Shown: positions 17,795-25,965, counted from the stretch's first letter. The stretch is 64,000 nt of DNA from an uncultured Arachnia sp. (GCA_947493995.1 CANLTJ010000010.1:22538-86537); one strand, 5' to 3'. Notes: generated by a model from the sequence alone, not told the origin. Numbers and translations: made by a program.

Positions 17795-18745
17795 ATGAGC
17801 GCCGTGATGATGGACGAGGGCCTTGACGCCGGGCTTGTCTGGCACTACGGCAATCCGGTCGCCGAGGGACGCGCCATGGCCGACGGTCGCGGCGTTGTGG
17901 ATCTCCACAATCGGGACGTCGTGGAGATCGAGGGTCCCGACCGGCTCACGTGGCTGCATGCCCTGACCAGCCAGCACCTCGAGTCCTTGACTCCCGGAAC
18001 GGCCACCACCGCTCTCGTGCTGGCGCCCACCGGACACATAGAGCACGTGCTGCACGGTGTCGACGATGGGGAGCGGTTCCTCGCCTGGACCGAGCCGGGA
18101 CGCGGCGCAGCGCTCGTGGACTGGTTGAAGCGCATGCGTTTCATGTCACGGGTCGAGGTGCGCCTGCGGCCCGACCTGCGGATGACCTGGTTCGGTCATC
18201 GCGTCGAGATCCCTGCAGGGTTGACGGTGCGTGACAGTGAACTGGGTGGCTCCGATGTCTTCAAGCCCCGGGATGAGGACGTGCCGACGGACGCGACGGC
18301 GGCCGTCGCTGTCGGGATGTGGGCGTACGAGGCGGCGCGGGTGGCGGCTGGCGTACCGCGCATCTTCGTCGATACCGATCACCGCACCATTCCGAACGAG
18401 ATTGGCCTGATGGGAACACACCTGGAGAAGGGGTGCTACCGGGGTCAGGAGACGGTTGCCCGCGTGCACACGCTGGGCCGCCCGCCGCGCAGGCTGGTGC
18501 AGTTGCACCTCGACGGGTCACTGTCGAGCCTTCCGGAGGTGGGGGCGCCGCTGATGCTGGACGGTCGTGCGGTGGGTTTCGTCGGGTCCAGTGCCCGGCA
18601 CCACGAACTGGGACCCATTGCACTTGGGCTCGTGAAACGCAACGTGGCTGTGGATGCACAGCTCCTCGCCAGCGACATCCCGGCAGCTCAAGAGGCGCTC
18701 GTCGACCCAGACGTGGGCCTCCACGTTCGCCCCGTACTGCGGTAG
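17795..18745 (+). CDS. ygfZ: YgfZ/GcvT-family folate-binding Fe-S assembly protein
   Basis: 316 residues. The diagnostic K-G-C-Y-x-G-Q-E motif is present as EKGCYRGQETVARVHTLGRPPRR near residues 208-230, with the N-terminal GcvT-like fold (DLHNRDVVEIEGPDR, WLHALTSQHL). YgfZ is a tetrahydrofolate-dependent accessory protein for maintaining certain iron-sulfur enzymes. The TAG stop (18743-18745) abuts the left end of a MITE without disrupting the reading frame. Confidence 0.9.
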   Translation: MSAVMMDEGLDAGLVWHYGNPVAEGRAMADGRGVVDLHNRDVVEIEGPDRLTWLHALTSQHLESLTPGTATTALVLAPTGHIEHVLHGVDDGERFLAWTEPGRGAALVDWLKRMRFMSRVEVRLRPDLRMTWFGHRVEIPAGLTVRDSELGGSDVFKPRDEDVPTDATAAVAVGMWAYEAARVAAGVPRIFVDTDHRTIPNEIGLMGTHLEKGCYRGQETVARVHTLGRPPRRLVQLHLDGSLSSLPEVGAPLMLDGRAVGFVGSSARHHELGPIALGLVKRNVAVDAQLLASDIPAAQEALVDPDVGLHVRPVLR

Positions 18746-18914
18746 CTAGGGAACCACTGATCAATCATGTCCTGACTGCGGCGCACCGGATCGGGCGATC
18801 TGGCGCCCCACCATCTGGATATGTACATCCGGTACACGCACCAGATGTCGTGACACCATCTCATCCCGCCCGGCGCGTCCTCGTCGAGAACAGCATTGAT
18901 CAGCGCTTCCCTAG
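18746..18914. mobile_element. 169-bp MITE-like element with ~20-bp terminal inverted repeats
   Basis: The left end (18746-18765) and the reverse complement of the right end (18895-18914) match at 18 of 20 bases, starting CTAGGGAA and ending at GATCAAT. No coding region lies between them. No convincing long target duplication is seen, although the ends read CTAG on both sides. The size and ends fit a non-autonomous transposon remnant mobilised by a transposase elsewhere. Confidence 0.75.
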
Positions 18915-18962
18915 GTGAAGCCGCTGATTGCGGCCCTCCCGAGGCGGGTTGTCAGCGCGGTA

Positions 18963-19460
18963 CTACTTGAGGGCTGCCAGCGCGGCGTCGTAATCGGGTT
19001 CGGTGGTGATCTCCGGAACCTGTTGTGTGTAGGTGACGGTGCCCTCCTCGTCGAGGACGACCACGGCTCGGGAGAGCAGCCCCTCCATGGGGCCGTTGAC
19101 CATGGTGACGCCGTAGTCCTCGCCCATCGTGGTTCGGAAGTCAGATGCGGTCACGACATTCTCGATGCCTTCCGCTCCGCAGAAGCGGGCCTGCGCGAAG
19201 GGGAGGTCGCGTGAGATGCAGAGAACGGTGGTGTTGCTGAGTTCCGACGCCTTCTCGTTGAAGGTGCGGACGCTGTTCGCGCAGATGCCTGTGTCGAGGC
19301 TCGGGAAGATGTTCAGCACCACCTGCTGTCCGGCGAAGTCGGCGAGCTTGACGGGTTTCAGGTCTGTTCCCACGAGTTCGAACTTGGGTGCCTTGGACCC
19401 GACGTCAGGCAGATCGCCCTGGGTGGTAACTGGTGTGCCCTTGAATGTGATCTCTGTCAT
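18963..19460 (-). CDS. tpx: Thiol peroxidase (Tpx, atypical 2-Cys peroxiredoxin)
   Basis: 165 residues from ATG at 19460. The peroxidatic Cys lies in FPSLDTGICANSVRTF near residue 60 and the resolving Cys in RDLPFAQARFCGAEG near residue 94. This is the Tpx arrangement of an intramolecular disulfide. It reduces hydrogen peroxide and alkyl hydroperoxides with thioredoxin (or mycoredoxin in related taxa). A 58-bp gap separates its start from the upstream satD stop on the same strand. Confidence 0.93.
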   Translation of the reverse strand: MTEITFKGTPVTTQGDLPDVGSKAPKFELVGTDLKPVKLADFAGQQVVLNIFPSLDTGICANSVRTFNEKASELSNTTVLCISRDLPFAQARFCGAEGIENVVTASDFRTTMGEDYGVTMVNGPMEGLLSRAVVVLDEEGTVTYTQQVPEITTEPDYDAALAALK

Positions 19461-19518
19461 GCTTCCGATCCTTGCCGATGTTGACGCCCGGCGCGCGCCG
19501 TTTCGTCGATTGATGTGT

Positions 19519-20160
19519 TCACGGCAGGCTCCGGAGTGCAAGCATGGCGTCGGCCAACGGCCTGAGGTTGTTGTTCTTCACGCGCTGGGTGTTGGCGGAA
19601 GGGCTGATCCCTTCCGCCTCGGCCACGTCCGCGTTGTCGAGACCCTCCATGAGCCCAATCAGACTGCGACGCGCACCGTCACGAAGCTCAGCCACGTGTA
19701 CATCCACGAGCCGCGCCAGGGCGTCGGCCGCGGGGACGGCGACGGGTCGTTCGTCGCGAATGGCCGTACGGACACCTTCGTAACCCGGCTGACGGGAGAG
19801 TTCCTCGACTGAATCGATCGCTTCCCTGGCCAACCACCAGGCGCTGCCGTCCTGGATGCCTCTACCCTCGTCGATGATGCGGATCTCTCCTCCGCCCAGC
19901 CCGAAGCGCATTTCCGCAGTGCCGAACAGCTCCCCATTGAGCAGTGAGGCTGCTCCCAGCGCTTGACCGAGGCTTTCGAAAGCTCCCTGGATTTCGTCTC
20001 CCACCGTCACCCGTAGGGGGTCGAGGTGGGGCACCCGTTGGTTGGTGTGGGAGAGTGAGGTCAGGACAGCTTCGTGTACCGCGTCCCGCCGCTGACCGCG
20101 CGAACTCACGATGTCCCCAATGAGCGCCACCACGTTAGATTTAACCTTCACTTCAGCCAC
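19519..20160 (-). CDS. SatD family protein
   Basis: 213 residues from a GTG at 20160. The N-terminus VVALIGDIVSSR and the later TVGDEIQGAF are the SatD family hallmarks. The C-terminal part ends in a helix-turn-helix-like segment (NADVAEAEGISPSANTQRVKNN) that could bind DNA. SatD was named from an acid-tolerance locus in Streptococcus mutans; its molecular role is not established. A -10 like TATGAT six bases before the GTG suggests a leaderless transcript. The divergent neighbour is a SatE-like membrane protein. Confidence 0.82.
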   Translation of the reverse strand: MAEVKVKSNVVALIGDIVSSRGQRRDAVHEAVLTSLSHTNQRVPHLDPLRVTVGDEIQGAFESLGQALGAASLLNGELFGTAEMRFGLGGGEIRIIDEGRGIQDGSAWWLAREAIDSVEELSRQPGYEGVRTAIRDERPVAVPAADALARLVDVHVAELRDGARRSLIGLMEGLDNADVAEAEGISPSANTQRVKNNNLRPLADAMLALRSLP

Positions 20161-20166
20161 ATGAAG

Positions 20167-20206
20167 ATCATACCTTAACTACTTGGTTGGTGGTGGTGGT
20201 GGTGGT
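20167..20206 (-). promoter_or_regulatory. satD promoter with (GGT)6 microsatellite across the -35 region
   Basis: Read on the minus strand, TATGAT (20167-20172) ends six bases before the GTG start. The -35 position about 17 bases upstream falls inside six perfect GGT units at 20189-20206 (ACC on the minus strand). Changes in repeat number would shift the spacing of upstream sequence, so variable expression is conceivable. Confidence 0.5.
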
Positions 20207-20291
20207 TCCTCAGTGCAGCAGCGTGGGTGTGCCGATCGCCTGATTGTCGGGGGTGCGTGACAGAGTTGGTGCTCACGAAAGGGGGAGGAGC

Positions 20292-20897
20292 GTGTGGATC
20301 TTCGTGGCTCAGGCCGCAATCATTGCCGCCTGCTTTGCGCTTGCGGTTTTCGCCGGGACGCCCGTGGTGCGGTGGCTGCTGAAGCGCATTGAGAATCGCG
20401 AGGCCGTGGACCCACCAGCCACCCCGGTCGAACCGGAATCGAGCAGCGAGGTCGCGCAACCGCCGGCCACCCCCACCCAACCGGACATGGACGGCGAGGT
20501 CGCGCAACCGCCGGGCACCCCCATCCAACCGGACATGGGCGGCGATGCTGCGCAACCGCTGGAAAGGCCTGTTGAGGCGGTCACGAGGAGAGGATCCCTG
20601 CCGGTGACGCACACTCAGCCACCTGACGTCGTGTCGGGCCTGGGTGCCGCGGGTGAGGCACTCAAGGGCGGCTACTGGATCGGTCTGCTGGAGCGGGCGG
20701 CACTGTTCGCATGTGTCCTCAGCGGTTTCCCGGCCGGCATCGCCGTCGTACTGGGAGTCAAAGGTCTGGGACGGTATCCGGAACTTCGTAGACCTGCGGG
20801 CGGCAAGGGGGAACTCTTCATCATCGGTACGTTCGCGAGCATGCTGTGGTCTGCGCTCTGGTCCGGCCTGGCCTACGGGCTGGTGCGACTGTGGTGA
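20292..20897 (+). CDS. SatE-like membrane protein with Pro-rich repeat linker
   Basis: About 201 residues from the GTG at 20292, preceded by GGGGGAGGAG; a GTG at 20301 is equally possible. It has one N-terminal membrane segment and then a Pro/Glu-rich 16-residue tandem repeat. A conserved C-terminal half follows with two membrane segments (LERAALFACVLSGFPAG, then ELFIIGTFASMLWS). Membrane proteins with this ending are often next to SatD genes, and here the two are divergent across 131 bases. Function unknown. Confidence 0.7.
   Translation: MWIFVAQAAIIAACFALAVFAGTPVVRWLLKRIENREAVDPPATPVEPESSSEVAQPPATPTQPDMDGEVAQPPGTPIQPDMGGDAAQPLERPVEAVTRRGSLPVTHTQPPDVVSGLGAAGEALKGGYWIGLLERAALFACVLSGFPAGIAVVLGVKGLGRYPELRRPAGGKGELFIIGTFASMLWSALWSGLAYGLVRLW
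20403..20575 (+). repeat. 48-bp coding tandem repeat in the SatE-like linker
   Basis: Three full 48-base units (20403-20450, 20451-20498, 20499-20546) plus a partial unit. They encode 16-residue blocks of the form VAQPP-TP-QPDM-GE. The last two full units are nearly identical, which suggests recent expansion. The repeats probably form an extended extracytoplasmic or cytoplasmic spacer between membrane segments. Confidence 0.8.
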
Positions 20898-20946
20898 TCG
20901 CTGAGAGCAATGGATTGCTTCCTGCTCAGATCATTGTGTCGCGTGG

Positions 20947-21573
20947 ATGAAGGAGTCTCCTGCTGTGGTGATCCCTGAGGCCAATGAACTACTCCCGGAG
21001 GAGGTGATCGGCGACCTTCGGGTGCGGTGGCAGGAGCCGCACCGTCACTATCACGGGATGAGTCACCTGGTGCATGGCCTTCAGGCGCTGGAGAAGCTCG
21101 GCGGCACGCGGCTTGAGTACATCGCCTTCTGGTTCCACGACGCGGTGCATTCCAACACAACTCCGCAGGATGAGCAGGCCTCGGCTGCCCTGGTAGGGCA
21201 ACTTCTGGCACAACATGAGGATCGCGACGACATCGCAGAGATTCAGCGGCTGGTACTGCTGACGGCGGGGCATCACACGGAACTCGACGATCCCGCCGGT
21301 CAGCGAGTGTGCGACGCCGACCTCAGCGGGCTGGGTGCTGAGCGTGAGAGCTATCGTCGCAATGTCGCTGGCATCCGCGCTGAATTGCCCCACCTCAGCG
21401 ATCTGGAATGGGCCATGGGGAGGAGCGCCTTCCTGTCGCGATTCCTTAGACGTGAGCGGTTCTTCGCCACGGTGGTCGGATACAAACTCTGGGAGCAGAC
21501 GGCTCGCGCGAACCTGACGGATGAGCTGGCCGAACTCCGGGAAGTCGTTGGCAGCGGGGGCCCGACACCTTGA
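20947..21573 (+). CDS. HD-superfamily metal-dependent hydrolase (predicted)
   Basis: Up to 208 residues. An HD-type metal site is visible: RHYHGMSHLVHGL near residue 36, WFHDAVHS near 65, and TAGHHTE near 103. These match the COG4339 group of predicted HD phosphohydrolases, whose substrate is unknown. The ATG at 20947 lacks a good ribosome site; a GTG at 20965, nine bases after AAGGAG, may be the real start. No operon partner is evident. Confidence 0.8.
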   Translation: MKESPAVVIPEANELLPEEVIGDLRVRWQEPHRHYHGMSHLVHGLQALEKLGGTRLEYIAFWFHDAVHSNTTPQDEQASAALVGQLLAQHEDRDDIAEIQRLVLLTAGHHTELDDPAGQRVCDADLSGLGAERESYRRNVAGIRAELPHLSDLEWAMGRSAFLSRFLRRERFFATVVGYKLWEQTARANLTDELAELREVVGSGGPTP

Positions 21574-21603
21574 CATGACCCCACAACGCGACAGGATGGG
21601 GAA

Positions 21604-22068
21604 ATGACCGATACAGATCGAATCAGTGTTTCCCGCCGCATCGACGCCCCCGCCAAGGACATCTTCGAGGTGTTGACCCTTCCGTCGAATCACGTGAAGA
21701 TCGACGGCTCAGGTTTTGTCCGCTCCGTGGACCAGGGCGACCGCATCCAGGAGACGGGCTCCAAGTTCGTCATGAACATGGAGGGCGATCACATGGGTGG
21801 CGAGTACCAGACCGACAACTGGGTCAGCGCCTACGCCGAGAATCAGATGGTGGGCTGGAAGACGGCCCCCGCGGGCGTGGAGCCTCCCGGATGGGAGTGG
21901 CTGTGGGAGCTCAAGGCCGACGGCGCCGATGCCACGGACGTCACCCTCACCTACGACTGGTCCAAGGTCACCGACAAGGACCTGCTGGAGAAGCTGAAGT
22001 TCCCGCTGGTTCCCGAAGAGGACCTTGAGGCATCACTCGGCAATCTGGCGTCCCTCGTCTCAAGCTGA
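21604..22068 (+). CDS. SRPBCC (START/Bet v1-like) family protein
   Basis: 154 residues. The N-terminal ISVSRRIDAPAKDIFEVLT strand-helix opening, a GSKFVMNMEG strand, and the AENQMVGWKTAP / TDVTLTYDWS strands are typical of polyketide-cyclase/SRPBCC helix-grip folds. Such proteins bind hydrophobic ligands; no substrate can be assigned. It converges on typA, and a perfect hairpin lies between them. Confidence 0.82.
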   Translation: MTDTDRISVSRRIDAPAKDIFEVLTLPSNHVKIDGSGFVRSVDQGDRIQETGSKFVMNMEGDHMGGEYQTDNWVSAYAENQMVGWKTAPAGVEPPGWEWLWELKADGADATDVTLTYDWSKVTDKDLLEKLKFPLVPEEDLEASLGNLASLVSS

Positions 22069-22110
22069 CGTCTGAACTGATCCAGCTGGCCGTCCCCAGC
22101 TGATGCCAGA

Positions 22111-22140
22111 AGGGGCACCCACCCTGTGGTGGGTGCCCCT
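22111..22140. terminator. Bidirectional hairpin terminator
   Basis: Perfect 13-bp inverted repeat AGGGGCACCCACC (22111-22123) / GGTGGGTGCCCCT (22128-22140) around a 4-base loop. It lies between the convergent SRPBCC and typA genes, so it can stop transcription from both sides. Confidence 0.9.
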
Positions 22141-22151
22141 TGTGCATGCGA

Positions 22152-24011
22152 TCAGCTCCTGGACGACCTGCGGTTCTTCGCGCGATCGTTTGCGTTCAGC
22201 GTCACCTTGCGGATCCGCACAATCCCGGGGGTCACCTCGAGGCACTCATCCACGCCACAGAACTCCAACGCCTGCTCCATGGACAGGTTCTTCGCCGGGA
22301 TGAGGCGCTCCAACTCCTCGCCGGTGGAGGAGCGGATGTTGTTGAGCTTCTTCTCCTTGGTGATATTCACGTCCATGTCCTCGGCGCGAGGGTTTTCGCC
22401 CACCACCATGCCCTCGTAGACGTCGGCCCCCGGGGCGACGAACAACGTGCCCCGCTCCTGCAGGTTGAATGAAGCGAACGAGGTCACGGTCCCCATGCGG
22501 TCTGCAACCAGCGATCCGGTGGGGCGGGTGCGAAACTCACCAGCCCATGGTGCGTAGCCCTCCGCCTCATGGTTCATGATGCCGGTTCCTCGCGTCTCGG
22601 TGAGAAACTCGGTGCGGAATCCGATCAGGCCACGTGCTGGCACGATGAACTCCAGCCGGACCCATCCGGTGCCATGGTTGACCATCACCTCCATGCGTCC
22701 CCGACGCAGGCCCATCAGCTGTGTGACAGTGCCAACGTATTCCTCGGGAATGTCAATGGTGAGGCGCTCGATGGGCTCGTGGACCTTGCCATCGATGACC
22801 TGGGTCACCACCTGCGGTTTGCCGACGGTCAGCTCGAAACCCTCACGCCGCATCATCTCCACGAGGATCGCGAGCTGCAGTTCCCCTCGCCCCTGCACTT
22901 CCCACGTGTCAGGACGCTCGGTGGGGGAGACCTTGATGGAGACGTTGCCGATCAGTTCAGCATCAAGGCGGTTCTTCACCAGGCGGGCGGTCAGATGCTT
23001 GCCGGAGCGGCCCGCCAGCGGCGAGGTGTTGATGCCGATGGTCATCGAGATCGACGGCTGGTCCACGTGGATGAGCGGCAGCGGTTTGGGATCGCTGGGA
23101 TCCGAGAGCGTCTCACCGATCGTGATGTCCGGGATGCCGGCGATGGCGATGATGTCGCCGGGTCCGGCCGAGTCGGCGGGTACCCGATCCAGTGCCTTCG
23201 TGGTCAGCATCTCCGTGAGTTTCACGTTCTTGATGGTGCCGTCGGCCCTGCACCATGCCACCTGCTGTCCGCGGTGCATCTCACCGGCGACGACGCGGCA
23301 GAGCGCCAGACGGCCAAGGTACGGCGAGGCGTCCAGGTTGGTGACGTGCGCTTGCAGCGTCGCACCCTCTTCGTAGTGGGGTGCCGGTACGCGCTCCATG
23401 ATCGTGGCGAACAGGGCCTCGAGTGTCTCGCCGTCCGGCATGGCGCCGTCCTCGGGCTGCGTCAGCGACGCACGGCCGGCCTTCGCGGAGGCATAGACGA
23501 TGGGGAAGTCGAGAATGTCGGTGTTCTCGTCGTCGATCAGGTCCATGAACAGGTCGTAGGTGTCTTCCACGACCTCACTGATCCGAGCGTCGGGGCGATC
23601 CACCTTGTTGACCACCACGATCAACGGCAGCTTTTTGGCCAGCGCCTTGCGCAACACGAAGCGGGTCTGGGGGAGTGGACCCTCGGAGGCGTCGACGAGC
23701 AGCACCACGCCGTCGACCATTTCGAGTCCGCGCTCCACCTCTCCGCCGAAATCGGCGTGGCCGGGGGTGTCGATGATGTTGATGGTGACTTCCTGGCCAT
23801 CCGGGCGCTTGTGCAGCACCGCGGTGTTCTTGGCGAGGATGGTGATGCCCTTTTCCCGCTCCAGGTCCATTGAGTCCATGACTTGGCTCTTGACGTCGGA
23901 GCCGACTCGGAACGCTCCCGACTGCCACAACATGGCGTCGACGAGCGTCGTCTTGCCGTGATCGACGTGGGCGACGATGGCGACGTTTCGCAGGTCATTG
24001 CGAATGGGCAT
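22152..24011 (-). CDS. typA: Translational GTPase TypA/BipA
   Basis: 619 residues from ATG at 24011, with AGGAG four bases before it. GTPase motifs: AHVDHGKTTL (G1) near residue 14, DTPGHADFGGEVER (G3), NKVDRPDAR (G4). The EF-G-like domains III and V and the TypA-specific C-terminus follow (LIGFRTEFLTETRGTG). TypA binds the ribosome and helps assembly of the large subunit under stress. It is monocistronic in this layout. Confidence 0.96.
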   Translation of the reverse strand: MPIRNDLRNVAIVAHVDHGKTTLVDAMLWQSGAFRVGSDVKSQVMDSMDLEREKGITILAKNTAVLHKRPDGQEVTINIIDTPGHADFGGEVERGLEMVDGVVLLVDASEGPLPQTRFVLRKALAKKLPLIVVVNKVDRPDARISEVVEDTYDLFMDLIDDENTDILDFPIVYASAKAGRASLTQPEDGAMPDGETLEALFATIMERVPAPHYEEGATLQAHVTNLDASPYLGRLALCRVVAGEMHRGQQVAWCRADGTIKNVKLTEMLTTKALDRVPADSAGPGDIIAIAGIPDITIGETLSDPSDPKPLPLIHVDQPSISMTIGINTSPLAGRSGKHLTARLVKNRLDAELIGNVSIKVSPTERPDTWEVQGRGELQLAILVEMMRREGFELTVGKPQVVTQVIDGKVHEPIERLTIDIPEEYVGTVTQLMGLRRGRMEVMVNHGTGWVRLEFIVPARGLIGFRTEFLTETRGTGIMNHEAEGYAPWAGEFRTRPTGSLVADRMGTVTSFASFNLQERGTLFVAPGADVYEGMVVGENPRAEDMDVNITKEKKLNNIRSSTGEELERLIPAKNLSMEQALEFCGVDECLEVTPGIVRIRKVTLNANDRAKNRRSSRS

Positions 24012-24151
24012 GGGGCTCCTCGGTAATGGACAACTCTCCGAGTTTACGGCAAGAATCGCGGTGCTCCGCACACGCTTGTCTCTGGCCCCTGCAATTCGCC
24101 ACGCAGGGAGGGGAACGTCATTCCAGCAACCTCAGCTGTTGGTGAAGCCAG

Positions 24152-24415
24152 TCACTTGAGAGAGACTGTGCCAGGCCATGCCGGTATCCCGGCCGTCACT
24201 GCTTCGCGGGCAGCATGTACATCCGCCGCGAAATCCACATCCACATTGGCGAAGTTGAGAAAGGACAGCAGGGCTTCACCGTTGCCTGCTGGGGTCGGCC
24301 CAATCGACGCGACCCGACGACCGCCGCGGGTCACGATGACCGTGTCTCCCTGTTCGGCATCATCCAGTAAAGCTGTGAATGACCGGCGTGCTTCCGTCGC
24401 AGTCATCGTCTTCAT
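24152..24415 (-). CDS. Phd/YefM-family antitoxin, no toxin partner
   Basis: 87 residues. The N-terminus MKTMTATEARRSFTALLDDAEQGDTVIVTRGGRR is the Phd/YefM DNA-binding fold. The C-terminal third, which normally wraps the toxin, is present. Downstream on the same strand there are only 140 non-coding bases before typA, so no Doc, YoeB or VapC toxin is encoded. A 15-bp inverted repeat lies just before the ATG and is a likely autoregulatory operator. It adjoins the Wadjet operon. Confidence 0.85.
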   Translation of the reverse strand: MKTMTATEARRSFTALLDDAEQGDTVIVTRGGRRVASIGPTPAGNGEALLSFLNFANVDVDFAADVHAAREAVTAGIPAWPGTVSLK

Positions 24416-24418
24416 GAG

Positions 24419-24433
24419 ATCAGATTGTCTGAT
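24419..24433. promoter_or_regulatory. Palindromic operator before the Phd-type antitoxin
   Basis: Inverted repeat ATCAGA (24419-24424), 3-base spacer, TCTGAT (24428-24433). It begins four bases upstream of the antitoxin ATG (minus strand). The position fits binding of the Phd/YefM dimer for autorepression. Confidence 0.6.
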
Positions 24434-24521
24434 TAATCGGCGCCTAACAAGACCGTGGGAGGCCCGGGATGCGTGTCCTGTGGCCTGGAGAATTGGACCG
24501 TTCGTGGTTCATACGGCCGCG

Positions 24522-24544
24522 AGAGCATCGAATCTCCATGCTCT
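24522..24544 (-). terminator. Hairpin after jetD
   Basis: AGAGCAT (24522-24528) and ATGCTCT (24538-24544) form a 7-bp stem with a 9-base loop, about 10 bases past the jetD stop. It is a plausible end of the Wadjet transcript, though no T-run is present. Confidence 0.5.
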
Positions 24545-24554
24545 GGGACGGCAC

Positions 24555-25769
24555 TCAGGGTGAGGACTTGGTGGCGGGGTCCAGATCGCGAACGAGGTCG
24601 TTGACGAGTTCCTCCTCGTAGACGGTCCCGCTCCCCGGCATCCGCCACGGTACCGCCGAGGGGTACTGGGCGACGATGGCCTCGACGATGGCTCGGCCGG
24701 TGGCGTCGGAGTCGGCCTGCACCTTGATGACGGTGGAGGCGCCTACGGCGGACAGCAGGTGCAGCGCCGCGGCACTCGGGCGCCCGAACGTGCAGATCAG
24801 CGGGTGGGAAGCCGATCCCAGCGCATCGGCGGCGGCTTCGACGATGGAGGGGTTCTCGCATACGAAGACAGTGGAAACCGAGTTCGGCACCGACAGCCCG
24901 CCGGCCATGGCCCGCAGCGTCAACCAGAGGGGCTCCCCGGCCGCGGCGCCGGCAATCGCGACGGCGGGGGCCTCGCCTTCGAGCGGAAGATTCAGTAAGA
25001 GCACCTGGGAGGAGACCTGGTCGCACAGCACCCCGACGCCGGCCCATGCGGCGCGCCAGTCCTGCACCGAGAAGCTGGCCCCCGCCTCGGGAACGCGCTC
25101 CCCGGAACGCACCAGTGCTTCCAACCGCACGAATCGGACGACCGCTCTACCCAGCGCAGTGCTCCGGTCCAGTGCATGCGCGTCTCCGAAGACGCGCGCC
25201 GCCAGGACGGCCAGACCGACTCTCTCCCCTGGACCGGGCAGTCCGTCGAGTGTGCGGACGATCCGCTCGGCATCCGCCGCAGTGGTGCGCCGCCCGAACA
25301 GTCCCCGCCCCACCGCCTCCGCGGTGCCCTCCGGAAGTGAGAGAGCACCCGTTCGGGCCCGTAGTACGGCCAGCAGACGATCCACCGCCTGCTCGTGGTC
25401 CCGCATGCCTTCCTCCCGGAGGTCTCTGCGGTCCTGCAGCACCTGACGCCATGGGCCGTGGCGGTGCTCAACAACGGCTTCGAGGGTGGTGCCATTGGCC
25501 TCCAGACCGGCACGCAGGTCGCGCCACCGAACGGCGTGCCCCGAGGCCACCCACGTGGCTGTAAGGATGCGCCCCACCTGTCGACGTTCCGCCTCCGACA
25601 ACTCCACCCGGCACGAGCCGCCCGCCAGCGCCTGACCTCGCTCAAATCTGGCAAAGGCTTCGGTGAGCACTCGACGGGGCCCCGCCTCGCCCGACCATTC
25701 CACAATGTGGTCGGGGACGGTGACCTCCTCCGACCCGCTCACATCTGGGTCCTTCGGCCGCCCCGGCAT
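24555..25769 (-). CDS. jetD: Wadjet type II JetD (TIGR02679/DUF2399, Toprim nuclease subunit)
   Basis: 404 residues. The C-terminal DUF2399 region resembles a topoisomerase VI-like Toprim fold: an acidic VFVCENPSIVEAAA with Glu, ICTFGRPSAAALHLLSAVG, and ADSDATGRAI supplying the metal-binding Asp-x-Asp. The N-terminal two-thirds has the family GDAHALDRSTALGRAVVRF motif. In Wadjet, JetD cleaves circular plasmid DNA after the JetABC condensin extrudes it. The canonical HGDFDWPG stretch is replaced here by ADSDATG, with both aspartates kept. The gene starts 196 bases after jetC rather than overlapping it. Confidence 0.85.
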   Translation of the reverse strand: MPGRPKDPDVSGSEEVTVPDHIVEWSGEAGPRRVLTEAFARFERGQALAGGSCRVELSEAERRQVGRILTATWVASGHAVRWRDLRAGLEANGTTLEAVVEHRHGPWRQVLQDRRDLREEGMRDHEQAVDRLLAVLRARTGALSLPEGTAEAVGRGLFGRRTTAADAERIVRTLDGLPGPGERVGLAVLAARVFGDAHALDRSTALGRAVVRFVRLEALVRSGERVPEAGASFSVQDWRAAWAGVGVLCDQVSSQVLLLNLPLEGEAPAVAIAGAAAGEPLWLTLRAMAGGLSVPNSVSTVFVCENPSIVEAAADALGSASHPLICTFGRPSAAALHLLSAVGASTVIKVQADSDATGRAIVEAIVAQYPSAVPWRMPGSGTVYEEELVNDLVRDLDPATKSSP

Positions 25770-25965
25770 GTATCAATCTTCTGCGCCGTGGTCCGCTGAC
25801 AGTCCGTCACCGCTGGGCCCAGAAATCCAGTCAGATGAGGAAGAGGCGGGAAGGCCACGCAAGCTCCGGACATTACAACTTCTTCTTCCTCGGTGGCTTG
25901 CTGACAAATCGTGTCGGTTGTGCCCCGTCGCCGACCGGGGACAGGAGCCGCAGCGCGAGCCCCCA
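25770..25965. other. jetC-jetD intergenic gap with hairpin
   Basis: No credible ORF is present on either strand. A GC-rich hairpin (25923-25940, CCCCGTC against GACCGGGG with one bulge) lies 26 bases after the jetC stop. The gap could hold an attenuator or a separate jetD promoter. The other three jet genes overlap, so this spacing is exceptional within the operon. Confidence 0.5.

Noticed and set aside
22569..23873. 434-codon open frame antisense to typA
   Set aside because: His/Asp/Gly-rich shadow without a recognisable domain. typA is intact.
24480..24545. Possible fourth copy of the nested hairpin repeat
   Set aside because: It shares only a short TTCGTGGTT stretch. The arms and core palindrome of the 5.9-7.0 kb repeats are absent, so it is kept as a separate hairpin.
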